Source: Pleurotus djamor (taxonomy: Eukaryota > Basidiomycota > Agaricomycetes > Agaricales > Pleurotaceae). From it: a stretch of DNA of 23,708 nucleotides. Position numbers and translations under genes: made by a program. The notes beneath the pieces were generated by a model. It saw nothing but the letters and a program-made list of their open reading frames with translations. It was not told where the DNA came from and did not search any database. The stretch spans positions 1-23,708 of the forward strand of contig JAPEVF010000694.1 in assembly GCA_029747585.1 (NCBI GenBank). Reading direction: 5' to 3'. Shown here piece by piece: positions 1 to 10,000 of the stretch. Position 1 is the first letter of the stretch, and each line of letters begins with the position of its first letter.

Positions 1-35
1 CAAGATCAGTAAAGCAGGCTTGGCACCAAACAAAA

Positions 36-277
36 TGACTCCAAATGAGTCATACTAGAAGAATAGCCCTCGGCAATGACTTGTCATGACTCTGAATGAG
101 TCAGAATCAGACTATACCCCCTCGGCATGCTCTAAATGACTTGGAATGAGTCATATTCTGCCAATGCCAAGCTGAGAAACACCCCAAGGCTATGTACAAT
201 GAGTAAGAATGACTCAGAATGAGTCAGATCCATCTATAAAGGCAGTGTATACCTCTGAAATGACTCAGAGTGAGTCA
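36..277 (+). promoter_or_regulatory. Five palindromic paired bZIP (AP-1/Gcn4-like) sites in U3
   Basis: Five 17-bp units of the form TGACTnnnnATGAGTCA-like pairs lie at 36-52, 87-103, 137-153, 210-226 and 261-277 (start spacing 51, 50, 73 and 51 bp). The fourth reads TGACTCAGAATGAGTCA, two exact TGASTCA sites head to head with a 3-nt gap. Each right half is a perfect TGAGTCA; left halves vary at the last bases. TGASTCA is the established core of fungal Gcn4/Cpc1 and animal AP-1 bZIP factors, so these probably act as an enhancer responsive to such a factor. The same array occurs in the 3' LTR at 20223-20464. Confidence 0.7.
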
Positions 278-352
278 TATTGACTAGGAAGGCTGTGTAG
301 ATATAGATATAAATAGTCATTAGTAGCCAAACATAGACAAACACCTGTAGAG

Positions 353-360
353 TATATAAG
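353..360 (+). promoter_or_regulatory. LTR TATA box
   Basis: TATATAAG sits 76 bp after the last paired bZIP-like site, with the expected transcription start 25-35 bp further on (about 385). The 3' LTR copy is at 20540-20547. A weaker TATA-like CTATAAA lies at 234-240. Confidence 0.6.
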
Positions 361-553
361 GACCCCCGATTTGCCTGGGGCACCAAAGTGAATGTAACTC
401 ATACCATATAACCATACAACCTAAAGGAATCAGACCCAAGCTTACGCTTCAGACTTAATTGGCTAGTACCGTTGGTGTATTTATTAGTGAACTCAAATTA
501 GAGTAAGAAGCTTAACACCGAGTTAAGGGTTCTTTCCTAAGCCAAAACGATTT

Positions 554-562
554 TGGTAGCAG
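554..562 (+). promoter_or_regulatory. Probable primer binding site, initiator-Met tRNA type
   Basis: TGGTAGCAG is complementary to the 3' end (CTGCTACCA) of a eukaryotic initiator-methionine tRNA, the primer used by many Ty1/Ty3-type elements. It is the only TGG-led match near the LTR end and would put that end at about 552-553. Only nine bases match convincingly. Confidence 0.55.
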
Positions 563-1183
563 TTCATAGTATTTGCACTAGACAAGTCACCAATTTACTG
601 ATACATCATAATTCCTCTGCCTGAGAACTGTTACCGAACTGATATCTACCGTCTCTTATTCCACTAGTCTGATACTAGTGAAATACCTCTGAAGTACCGT
701 GTACTTCAACTTCTGAATTCTATACCGCAACCGAACTATCTACATAACAAGGACATTGATTCAGCTGTGAGTCTCTGTTAACCGTCTTGTTACTGATTAC
801 TATCTTTTACAGATCCAAACCCCTCAACATTCACCCTACCCTCAAGAAATACTCCTTCCTCATAGTTAGATACTCACATTGTATTTACGCACTTAGTGTT
901 AGATACCACTTGATTGGAATATAACTGCTTAGTCTATAAAGTTTGTGGTTCTAGAAAGCAATTTTCTACTTTAAAACGAACGACCAGGCACTACTCGATC
1001 TACAGTAAGGTCCAGAGCTGTCTGGGCACTAAAGGTAATAAACCTAAGTGTGCACGATACGATTGGAGCCCACCGCGAGGGGTAAAGTTTCTAAAGAAAA
1101 AATTGCATTTCAACAAGAACTTTATTCCAATCTTTATAAACAACAAACAAATTATCGTATCCAATACAAAGTGAACATCCACT
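563..1183 (+). other. Untranslated leader of the retrotransposon RNA
   Basis: About 620 bases between primer binding site and the gag start hold no credible gene. An 86-codon open frame (914-1174) lacks any recognisable domain. Two perfect hairpins lie at 662-680 (7-bp stem, 5-nt loop) and 691-707 (7-bp stem, 3-nt loop), in the place where retroelements carry packaging or dimerisation signals. The last 80 bases are A-rich and unstructured, which suits scanning to the ATG at 1184. Confidence 0.6.
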
Positions 1184-4100
1184 ATGACAGGATCCAATCA
1201 GCCCAGTGGGTCAACACCCGCTGATCCTAACGCCTCACCTTCAACTGGCTTCACCAACATCTCTACTCCAGGAAGCCCATCTGATGCTAATACTCACTTT
1301 TCAAACTCTCTCAAGCGCACCCCCGAAATNGATGCCTGGACCTGGAGAGAAGTCTGCTCCTGCAAAATTTAGAGGAGAGTATGACAAAGTGAAACGATTC
1401 ATCAAGCACTACAACCGCCTTGCACTATCTTACAACCTTGTCAATGAGAAAGATAAATGTGAACGAGTCCTTGATTACTGTAGCCGTGAAGTTTCCAAGT
1501 TAATTGAAGCTTTACCTGGTTACCAGAATGATAGCTGGACACAGCTTGAGACTGAAGTTCTTAAACTCTATGATGCAGACCTACAAGATGCAAGATTTGT
1601 TCGACGAGACCTAATGACCCTTGTACGCAAGTGGAAGAACCGACCAATCCGTGACTTAAGTACCTGGAAGCGGTACCAACGCAACTTCTTGACTATTTCA
1701 GGATGGCTCAAAAAGAAGAAAAAGATTGATGATGAGCTTGAAGCTGCTCATTTCTGGCATGGAGTTAACAAGAGACTTCGTCGTGTTCTGGAATACAAAA
1801 TCAAGGTGCATAATCCTGATATTGATGTTAAGAAAGCTTTCTCCATGAAAGATATCAACCAAGCTGCCGAAGAAGAGTTTGAACGTGACCGATTTGATAT
1901 TGATCTTGCAGAATCTGACTCAGACATGCCTGACTGGCGATTGATTGACTCTGACTCCGACTCAGATTCTGACTCCAGTGATAGTGATTCAGACTATGGA
2001 AAGAAGAAAAAGTCTAAGTCTAAGAAATCCAAGAAGTCCAAGAAGTCCAAACATAAGACAAAGAAGATTGACTCTGAATCTGACTCTGATTTAGAGCCAA
2101 TTGTGGCTAGAGAACAGCTTGACACTGGTAAATTAAAGTCTAGTCTTTCTAGGTTGCCCAAGACAGATGCCAAGGTTCAAGATGAGGTAGAACAGCTCAT
2201 TAAACAGATGAGTGACCTATCTCTGAGTGATCCTCAGAGCAAAGGCAAGTACGCTGCTGCATATTATCGAGCAGTGAAGTTAGATCCTTCGATTACAGGA
2301 TTTATTGAAGCTCCATCTGTTTGGGCGCAATTTTTGATCAAGTCTAGTACTTTGAGTACACCTTTCCCCGCTCCGCAGTCTGACAGAGCCACCTTGGCTA
2401 CCCCAAATATGTCTAATGAATCCCTTCGACGACCATTCAACAACACTCCTAGAGGCCCAGATGGATTCATCTGTTTTGGATGCCTAAAGGATGGACACTC
2501 TATGCGAGATTGCCCAGAATTACTTCAACTGATTCGTGCTGGAGCACTAAGGAGAAATGAAGATAATAAGATCACTTACGCTGATGGGACTCTAGTCCAG
2601 AGGCAAAGAGGTGAATCCTTAGTGGAAGCAGCTAGACGCAGAAGTTCTACTACGCCCGTGCGAACCAATTTTATTATGGCCATGGGTGAAGGTGAATCAG
2701 ATGGATATGATTCTGAAGATGAAGAAGAACCCGTAGAAGCATTTTATAATCAAGCCGAAGGATATGTAGACTATGAAGATGAAGAACAAACTGAAGAGAC
2801 TTATGTTTACGCTGCCGACCGAACTGAGAAAAATATTACGCAGGCCCGAAAGGAAGCTCATAATCAAGTTGTGACTCCCCCTGCCCCCCGAAACCCATTG
2901 AATGGTACGCCCGCAGGTAATACTAGAGCAAACAGACCTAACTTAGTACACTTTGGACCCAATAGTCAATCCCGAAGACCAGGTCAAATACCTCATGCAA
3001 TCCCTGAAGTCTCTATTCCCATACCTGCTGACATGCGCCAACCAAGAAATTTCACTCCTCAAGATGTTGAAATGAGAGATCAACCAAAAGCCCCCAGAAA
3101 TCCACCTCCACGAACTGGCGGAAATAAAGTACCGCTAGGAGAACGTGCAAAACCGATGCCCCGACAATCAGAGTTATCTAAGAACTTTGATCAAAACGCA
3201 GAAAGAATCCTCGATAAGATTCTCAACGCTGAAGTCTTACTCCCCATCTCTGAAATTCTTGGATCATCAGTAAGCCTTGCTGGACGCCTAGAAAACAAGA
3301 TCGCACGAAAGAATGCACGAAGCGCTGCTAATCAGGAGAACACCAAGTCTAACCCACCCCAAAAACAACCGAATACATCCAATGCAACTCACACTGCAAC
3401 TGTTAACATGATGCAAGAGTCAAACAGTACAATTGAGTCAATCGAACGATCTCAACTTGTGAAACTCCCTGTTTTCATGACTCACGCACTTGATCGCCGA
3501 CGACATGAGACATTAGCAACTATAGATTCTGGTTCTGAAATTAACATTATGAGTGAATCCTTATTCGAAGAAATCGTAGGAGGACCAATTGACCGTACGA
3601 AAGAATGTCAATGCACTGACGCTAATGGAGGAACTACTCAACTTGCGGGAATGGCCGCAAATGTACGAATTGAATGCGGACCACTGGTAACCTACGGAAA
3701 TGTCTGGTTACATCCCAATCCACCATTTACGTTACTCCTCGGACGACCCTGGCAACGAGCAAACCGAATGTCCCTGATCGAACGGAACAAAGGAACTTAT
3801 CTCATTCGTCGAGAAGAGGTTACCTTAGCCGACGGTACTCGGAAAGATGTGCCGAACTTCGAAATGAAAATTATGAGTGCGCGGGATGCTCACCGCGGAT
3901 CAAACCATGCTCGGAGTCTCACAAACCAATGGGCGTTGAAGCATCATAACTCACTCCAAGGACAACTTGCGAAACTTGAAGCACTACGATATCCTCCAGC
4001 GTTCATGACAGAAGTAAGTGAAACTATCCAACTTGAAATCAAGGAGGAACTCCCAATTTTTCCTCCAAAACTGTCCGAAAACAATTTACCAACTATCCCA

Positions 4101-7013
4101 GAAGAATCTGACAACCAGTTACCTTCCGCGGGTGCGAATCCTTTGGAATCAAGCCACATAACCGAGTCGCAGGGTCTAACAATGGGAGATTCAGCTACCC
4201 GATTTAATTCCGAGGATCAGGAACCGACGCACCATGAGGATACGATCCCAATAAGGAAATTTGACATCACTGAACGCGAAAATCCACAAAGTACCCCGTC
4301 TCAAGATTCCCAAGCCACCTGTGAACCTGTCTCCACAATAGCCTTGGCTGAAAAGAACAATGGGAACCCACTTTTGAAGGACGAAACCAGAGAGACACGA
4401 ATTGAGAAATCAAAAAGTGAGAAAGTATATAAAGAGTTACTTCCTCGAAATTCGTTTCCTTACGTTTCAACTCAGCGCTCCCACGCCACCCGAAACGATC
4501 GAATCAACAAGCAATCTGCAAATATGTCTTTCTCTGCCAACTCTACCCCCACTCCATCTGTTTATGATGACGAGGGAACTTATATTCCTCCTCCTCATCT
4601 TCGTGACCGCTCTACCACGCATTCCGGACGCTTCCAGCAAGATGGAACACGTCTCAACGGCCCCGATCGCGACACCTCTGCCGACGACGCGCCTCAACCT
4701 ACCAGGAGCAATCCACCTAGGAATCGGACCATTACACGGCACAAAAACGATTTATCGGTTCCGTTGGTCCCTAGGCAACGTCAAAGGACGATTAAGAAGG
4801 GTATGAACCTTCTAGATTCGCTTCCCAGCCTTCATCTTCCCTTTTTGACATCTTCCTCAACTTCAGGCGCGAAGAAACCCCGTTTCGACTCCAATCGGGA
4901 CAACCCCATATATGTCCACTCCCAATCGCCTCAGGAACGACCTCAGCCGCTCCCTATCGACGTCGATCGCGTCGAAATCGATTTAGAAGTGTCTTCTCGT
5001 CCTCAAGACCCATATGCCTCGATCCTCAACGTTTACAACCATCAGCTTCGAGTAAACGAGGGAAACAACGCAGAAACGGTCAGAGATGATGTTCGAAGCA
5101 TTAATGAAGGTACGCACCGTCTTAAAACGCGTCGATCGCGCGTTTCGGTCCCAAAACTTCATTCTCAACCTTCCTCTTCATCCGCAGTCACCCCGGTCGT
5201 GAATCTACCATCAAATCCGTACGTTTTCGCTTCCAAATCATCCCAACATCTTAATAAACCTTCCAAACATCCTAGGCTCAATGGAACTCGCGTCGAAAGC
5301 AATAGAAACGCCCCGTTGACTCCGCCCGGCCTTGTACATCCTCAGCATCATCCTGAAGCTGGAGCGGCGGATAATCGAGACGGAACGGTTGGAAACGGAA
5401 GCAAGGACAAAGGAAAAGGTGCGCACCGTTTGAAATCGCTTCAAGCGCAAGCCCTAGCATCTCCACCACATCCTAAACTTCCCATTTCGCTTCCAGCACC
5501 TCAACGACGAAACTACCCATGTATTCCTGACATTCCTACCTCCTCCTCGACTCTACGACGATGGAAGACCATAAACCCGGCCAGAGCCATCGTAAACGGC
5601 GCCGAAACAATTCTCCCTTCATCAACCCGACCCTCTACCACTTTCCCAACTATTTCCGGCCGCCAAATCGAAACCGCGCGCGAAATCGATGGAAATCGAG
5701 TAGGAAACATCCAAGGTGAACCTATGGATGACAATAGAGGTACGCACCGTCGAAAACGGCGTCGATCGCGTCGTTCTAAGTCCCATCTAACTTCTACACC
5801 CCCATTTCGTCGTTTAGACACCCCCAGGCCCGAAATCCAGCAGAATCGCAACGCGTCGACTCGATCCTCTTCCCAAACCAATCCTCGGTCTCTCAACTTC
5901 ATTGTTGACGCGTTACAACGCGCAGAGATCGAGCGAAACTCTCCCTTCCCTTCCCCATACCTCCAAGACTCTCTTCTTCGCTCCCTGGCTTCTCCAACTC
6001 GATCAACGGCTGGAATCGACGCTAGAATCGAGGGAAATGGTGTCAGTATCATAGACGAAGGTACGCACCAACACCAAACGCGTCTATTGCAAATTCTGAA
6101 CCATAATTCTCGTTCCCCAGTCACCCCTACACACTTTACTCAAACTCAAGACCCCAAGACTCCAAGTGTTCGGAGCTTCGAAGCGAACGGAAATGTCTAC
6201 TATCCAAACGATGGGAGACACAGGAACGGAGGTATGCAGCCTTCAATTCGGTCTCGAGCACATCGAACTCGATTTGACCTTCCCTTCTCAGACCTCAATG
6301 ACGCGCCTGCGTTTTCACAAGAACAAACGGCTCAAAATTCCGATCGTCACATCGAAACCATAGCCAACCACCACCTCTACACTCCCCCTATGATTCGCCG
6401 CCATCACGCTGACGCTTTGACTCAAACCAGCACTGTTACCAACAGTCTCGAGCACGAAAGTGGAATTACAGATTCCCAGCTCAACAGAGGTACGCGCCGT
6501 CTCAAATCAAGTTTGATATGCCCATCTGACTCGTCGTCGTCACCCTCAGTTCGCCCCTTCATCCCTCTTTCACCAGAAAAGATCATTGTCGAGGTCGACA
6601 GCAGCAACAGCGACACCAACCAAAGCGAACTCGAGTATATCACCGATCCTTGTCCTTCACCACTCGTCTTTGCTCAACCCGCCACCGAAGGTGATCAGGA
6701 GCCTGAAGAAGGGGAAACCCTCGAGCTTCGCTACCCAACGCCTGCACCTGAGGTACCACCGAACGCGCCTCGCCTCTCGTTTGCGCAACCTGCTACCATT
6801 TCGACCCCACCAGGCAAACCAAATACACCTCTTCCCTCTCCCACTTCGCCATCTCCCTTCATTCATCATCAGAACCATGACGACACCGCGTTGAGTCTAA
6901 AATTAGGCTGTGGGTATCTAACCAGGTCTGTTAATATCCTGTCAACCATCTGTATGAGACTATCCAGAAAAGTCACAGCAGGTACCCAATCTGTCAGCCC
7001 TGTAACCCTGTAA
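1184..7013 (+). CDS. gag-PR: Gag - CCHC zinc knuckle - aspartic protease, continuing in frame into a repeat-rich accessory region
   Basis: The first ATG after the leader is at 1184 (Ser/Thr/Pro-rich N-terminus). The frame breaks at the N at 1330 and continues in another frame to the stop at 7013, 1935 codons counted from 1206. Residue numbers use that count. Residues about 50-240 are a charged helical Gag capsid-like domain (FRGEYDKVKRF, DARFVRRDL). There follow an acidic DSDSDS tract, a Lys/Ser tract, and a CCHC knuckle (C423, C426, H431, C436) for RNA binding. Retropepsin has its catalytic DSG at 774-776 and the flap-side/C-terminal LLLGRPW at 843-849. From about residue 1107 (ATG at 4524) composition turns CpG-rich and the protein becomes degenerate basic/Pro/Ser repeats unlike any gag I know. 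That second half may be a separate gene that happens to share the frame. The last 35 codons (after about 6900) look non-coding. Gag and protease assignments are secure; the C-terminal half is of unknown function. Confidence 0.85.
1330..1330. other. Single-N assembly joint that breaks the gag frame
   Basis: Coding upstream (from ATG 1184) and downstream (capsid-like domain) are in different frames that meet at this N. Similar lone N characters occur at 11832, 20065 and 22443, most in A-rich runs, so sequencing or assembly error is a better explanation than programmed frameshifting. Confidence 0.75.
4426..4433 (+). promoter_or_regulatory. Possible internal TATA box ahead of the accessory region
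   Basis: TATATAAA lies 91 bp before ATG 4524 (A at -3). The bases between are C/T- and A-rich like a fungal 5' UTR, and the change to CpG-rich coding sequence starts here. This would allow a subgenomic mRNA for the repeat-rich protein. TATA matches are common in AT-rich DNA, so it is suggestive only. Confidence 0.35.
4524..7013 (+). CDS. Candidate separate accessory gene: basic Pro/Ser repeat protein (unknown function)
   Basis: I do not recognise this protein. Read from ATG 4524 it is 829 aa, in frame with gag-protease. It opens MSFSANSTPTPSVYDDEGTY, then runs in units of 103-107 residues. Each unit begins with a basic block such as THRLKTRRSR or THRRKRRRSRR after an acidic/Asn-rich end containing GN and ending (E/R)G. 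The middles are Ser/Pro/Thr-rich and look disordered. Basic blocks resemble nuclear localisation signals or nucleic-acid-binding tails. The C-terminus (from about 6570) is acidic and Pro-rich. Base use is richer in CpG than gag or pol, hinting at a different origin. It could equally be a long C-terminal extension of Gag-protease. No catalytic motif is visible. Confidence 0.45.
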   Translation: MSFSANSTPTPSVYDDEGTYIPPPHLRDRSTTHSGRFQQDGTRLNGPDRDTSADDAPQPTRSNPPRNRTITRHKNDLSVPLVPRQRQRTIKKGMNLLDSLPSLHLPFLTSSSTSGAKKPRFDSNRDNPIYVHSQSPQERPQPLPIDVDRVEIDLEVSSRPQDPYASILNVYNHQLRVNEGNNAETVRDDVRSINEGTHRLKTRRSRVSVPKLHSQPSSSSAVTPVVNLPSNPYVFASKSSQHLNKPSKHPRLNGTRVESNRNAPLTPPGLVHPQHHPEAGAADNRDGTVGNGSKDKGKGAHRLKSLQAQALASPPHPKLPISLPAPQRRNYPCIPDIPTSSSTLRRWKTINPARAIVNGAETILPSSTRPSTTFPTISGRQIETAREIDGNRVGNIQGEPMDDNRGTHRRKRRRSRRSKSHLTSTPPFRRLDTPRPEIQQNRNASTRSSSQTNPRSLNFIVDALQRAEIERNSPFPSPYLQDSLLRSLASPTRSTAGIDARIEGNGVSIIDEGTHQHQTRLLQILNHNSRSPVTPTHFTQTQDPKTPSVRSFEANGNVYYPNDGRHRNGGMQPSIRSRAHRTRFDLPFSDLNDAPAFSQEQTAQNSDRHIETIANHHLYTPPMIRRHHADALTQTSTVTNSLEHESGITDSQLNRGTRRLKSSLICPSDSSSSPSVRPFIPLSPEKIIVEVDSSNSDTNQSELEYITDPCPSPLVFAQPATEGDQEPEEGETLELRYPTPAPEVPPNAPRLSFAQPATISTPPGKPNTPLPSPTSPSPFIHHQNHDDTALSLKLGCGYLTRSVNILSTICMRLSRKVTAGTQSVSPVTL
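4800..6510 (+). repeat. Degenerate in-frame tandem repeats, period about 309-321 bp
   Basis: A recurring DNA word close to GGTACGCACCGTC starts at 4800 (diverged), 5109, 5418, 5739, 6060, 6231 (diverged) and 6489. The first four intervals are 309, 309, 321 and 321 bp, all multiples of three. Later copies are shorter or rearranged (171 and 258 bp). Between the words the units are heavily diverged at the DNA level, so only the anchor and the preceding acidic GN-containing stretch align by eye. Confidence 0.6.
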
Positions 7014-7078
7014 GCCTCTGGCAGCTCTGTAATGTTCTGTGCAGAACTGCAAAGCTTATCTGTTTTTCCTGATGCCCG

Positions 7079-10000
7079 ATGCGAGAACCATCCCCAGCGG
7101 AACCCCATCACCAACGCCGTCACATTTCCCATATCTCACCACCTCCCCTTAACTATGCAAGAGCGCCGCGCATGAGTCAACTTCCAACCTGGACCACTAT
7201 TCAAGATATTGAACGTCAAAATGAGGTTCGTAACTCTCATTCCTTGAATGAGAAACTCAATTCTGATGTCCGATCGATCCGCGCTTTGGAATTTCCGCTT
7301 GCACAAACTTACCCTCTTCCCCTACATCTTGCCCGAAACCTTCTTTCCGCCTTCCAGAATGCATCCAACTTGGGTGAACCCGGGTATCCCTCCCTATCGC
7401 ATCTCTCCAAGACAATCAAGGAGAGCCAATCTCAAGTTGTGGATCAACCTGGCCCATCCTCTCAACCGTTACTCTTCCGTGTAGTAACACAGTCTGAAAG
7501 TGAGTTTCATAAGAATGCAGATATGGTTGTACGTGCAATGCTGACATTGTACTCAGTACCAGCAGAGTCCCCAGTCGGCACTCTCCCTTCAGCGCTCAGA
7601 GTTGCGGATGTACAAATCACTTCGCAACCCAATGCTGCCACGTTTTCACAAATGCAAGAAGCTCTCTCCCCTACTCAAGAGACTTCTACGGATACAGATG
7701 AGCAAGACATGGACAGTACGTCTTATACTACCCCATCCTCAGACTCCAACTTACCACCCGCTCCTCCTCCTTCTCCAGTTTCGTCTGACGATTATGACGA
7801 GATGCCAGTAAACAACACTACATCTAACGATACATCTCCGCCCGACTCCATCTATAATCCCACTCCGGCACCTGCTCCGACCTTAGCTGTTCAGACTTTG
7901 CAGCCTATCGCCTTGAACACTGTCCCACCTCCTCCTCCACCAAATCTGTTCTACCCCATGCAAACACCATACCCACCACACGCTATGGCTCATCCCTTCA
8001 CACACCATTATCCACCGCCACCACAACCTGCTCCCTTCCTTCCGCCTACCTACGCTGGGTACCCTATATCTCCATACCCACCTCCGCTACCATCTGGCTA
8101 CCTCATCCCCTTGTCATCCAACTATCCCTCTTCCCATAACCCACTACCATCGGTTATTCTGAACGGTGTTGTTTATCCACCTCCTCCAAGTCTTCCCCCT
8201 TTCTCTCCAACTCTACCTGTCCCCAATTGGCTTCGATCTGCACTTCCCCCTGTTGTCCCACCAACTGTGACCTCTAGTTCTGAGGAACCACAAGACAACA
8301 CCTCGACAGGTAGCTGGGAAGATCTCGCTCAGTCTGTTCCTCCGAACCTTGCTGACACTTTAAGTCAGGCGTTCGAAGATCAAATGGACATCGACGGGGA
8401 TGGGGATACTTCTGACTTAGTGTCAGAACCAGAGAGTGAGGACTTGGGTAAGCAAATTTGTTTGCATTCTGATAACCGACCTAACCAAAGGGTTTCAGAT
8501 AACTATTCTATACTTCAACGACCTGTATCTTGTGGTCCTAGCTACCCAACTATATCATCATCCACCTCCCTTTCCACGTCTGTAACCCAGGAAGCCCCAG
8601 CAGCTTTTCCGCCTTTCCATTCCCCAACTCCACGACATCCCATGACTCGCATATCAGCGCTCCTCTCCCCATCGCCCCTTCCTGTTGAGACTGACCAGTC
8701 CATACAGAGTCCTTCTGTATCAGTCTTTACATGCAACGTTGCTGAGCCTACTACTTCCTTGCCAAAGTCAATTCCCATTAGTGAATTGTACGACAAGGTG
8801 GACCATGTCAGTAATGAGATACTGAAACCTGTGGATGAAGAGACTCAAGCACTTGTTGTTGAGCACTTGCGGAATCAAATAACAAGATATCAAAGCGCCT
8901 TTGCTCAAGGTATTTTGAAGTGCTCTGATAAAATTCTCCACACTGACACCTTGTTGATAGGAACAGATGTATCGTCTTTCCAACGTTCACTGGCTCCTAC
9001 CCCATCTACTGTACTCCCCAGAGATGAACCTACTGAGGATAAACCAGCACTGGCAGTCTTCGAAGATTTCTCTCTTACACCCTTCAGTGAAATCGACATC
9101 AACGAATCCATCTCCGAGGATGAAAACACTTCGCTTTACGAACTTCACTACGACCCCAGTCGCATTAATAAGCCTACCGTCCCCAATGGCTGGTTTGACA
9201 CTAGAGAACTTCCCACTACCAGAATCCTGTCAGCTCCTCTCTACTCCATCCCAGAGAAACCCAGCTATATTTCCCCTGCCGAAGCCTTTCCCTGCTCTTC
9301 CCATATCAACCCTCCACTACCTGACATGACTGGGGGTGTGTTGCTCAAAATACCACCGCCTCAACCCATCCATACGATTCTTGGAGCCAAAAAGCCTCTT
9401 CACCTCTTGGAGAGTACCGCCCCTGATACTCTGGATGCACGTCGAGCCATACCATCCAACCCATCTCTTTTGAAACGTCAACTGGACAACGACTCTGGCT
9501 CAGAATCAGAGGGCACTGCTTATTCTCATTCTGAGAATAACTCTTCATCCTCATCGCTGAAACGACGTCGCACACAACCACCTTCTCCTCCCACAAACAC
9601 CATTGATTCCCTTCCCATCTCCTCTGTCTCACCCAGCCAGGATGAAGTACCCTATCATAGAGCTCTATCGCAGCTTAATGGTAGTCACTTTATCAACTCG
9701 CTCAGCCCAATTCTCCTACATATCCCCCAACTTCCACATATCAGCCCTCCTGCCTACTCTCCAGCCAACTCTCAAGCCTCCTCTCAAGCCTCTGCCACAG
9801 AGATTGAGGTCTGGGACTCCGACTATGAAGAAGATTGGTGCTCAGAGGCAGTCAGGGAACTGAATCGCAACTCACCCACTACTTCTGAGTATGCAAGGAT
9901 TGCAGCCGACCCTGATCGAAGTGAGACCATTGCAGACTTTATCAGGGAACCTGGAACAGTAGAAGGCCATGTTACGCTCAACCTTCTTTCCTGCACATCC

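Larger units (their letters stand above)
1..487 (+). repeat. 5' long terminal repeat (part verified against the 3' copy)
   Basis: Positions 1-487 match 20188-20674 base for base. By comparison with the right copy, the LTR probably begins with TGC three bases before the window. Its true right end cannot be read from the repeat, because the 3' copy is interrupted at the base matching 487. Since the primer binding site starts at about 554, the 5' LTR probably runs on to about 552. U3 holds five paired bZIP-like sites and a TATA box; R and U5 lie downstream of about 385. Confidence 0.93.

Noticed and set aside
36..277. CRISPR array reading of the repeated 17-bp palindromes
   Set aside because: Units are palindromic, imperfect, sit in a eukaryotic LTR and recur identically in the other LTR; spacers are not independent.
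474..487. LTR right end placed at 487
   Set aside because: The match to the 3' copy stops here only because the right copy turns into 18S rRNA; the primer binding site at 554 puts the natural end about 65 bases further on.
914..1174. 86-codon open frame in the leader
   Set aside because: No recognisable domain, not adjacent to any promoter, and the real gag ATG follows at 1184; most likely chance.
1206..1331. Start of gag at the GTG at 1206
   Set aside because: Non-ATG start in a eukaryote; the peptide from ATG 1184 (MTGSNQPSGS) is a better N-terminus, joined after the N at 1330.
5513..6124. 203-codon antisense open frame
   Set aside because: It lies opposite the CpG-rich repeat coding region, whose TCG/CGA codons leave few antisense stops; the product is Arg/Glu low-complexity without motifs.
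6895..7078. Intron joining the repeat-rich frame to the 1361-aa frame
   Set aside because: GT and AG pairs exist, but none gives a clearly better protein and no strong branch site is seen; left unresolved.
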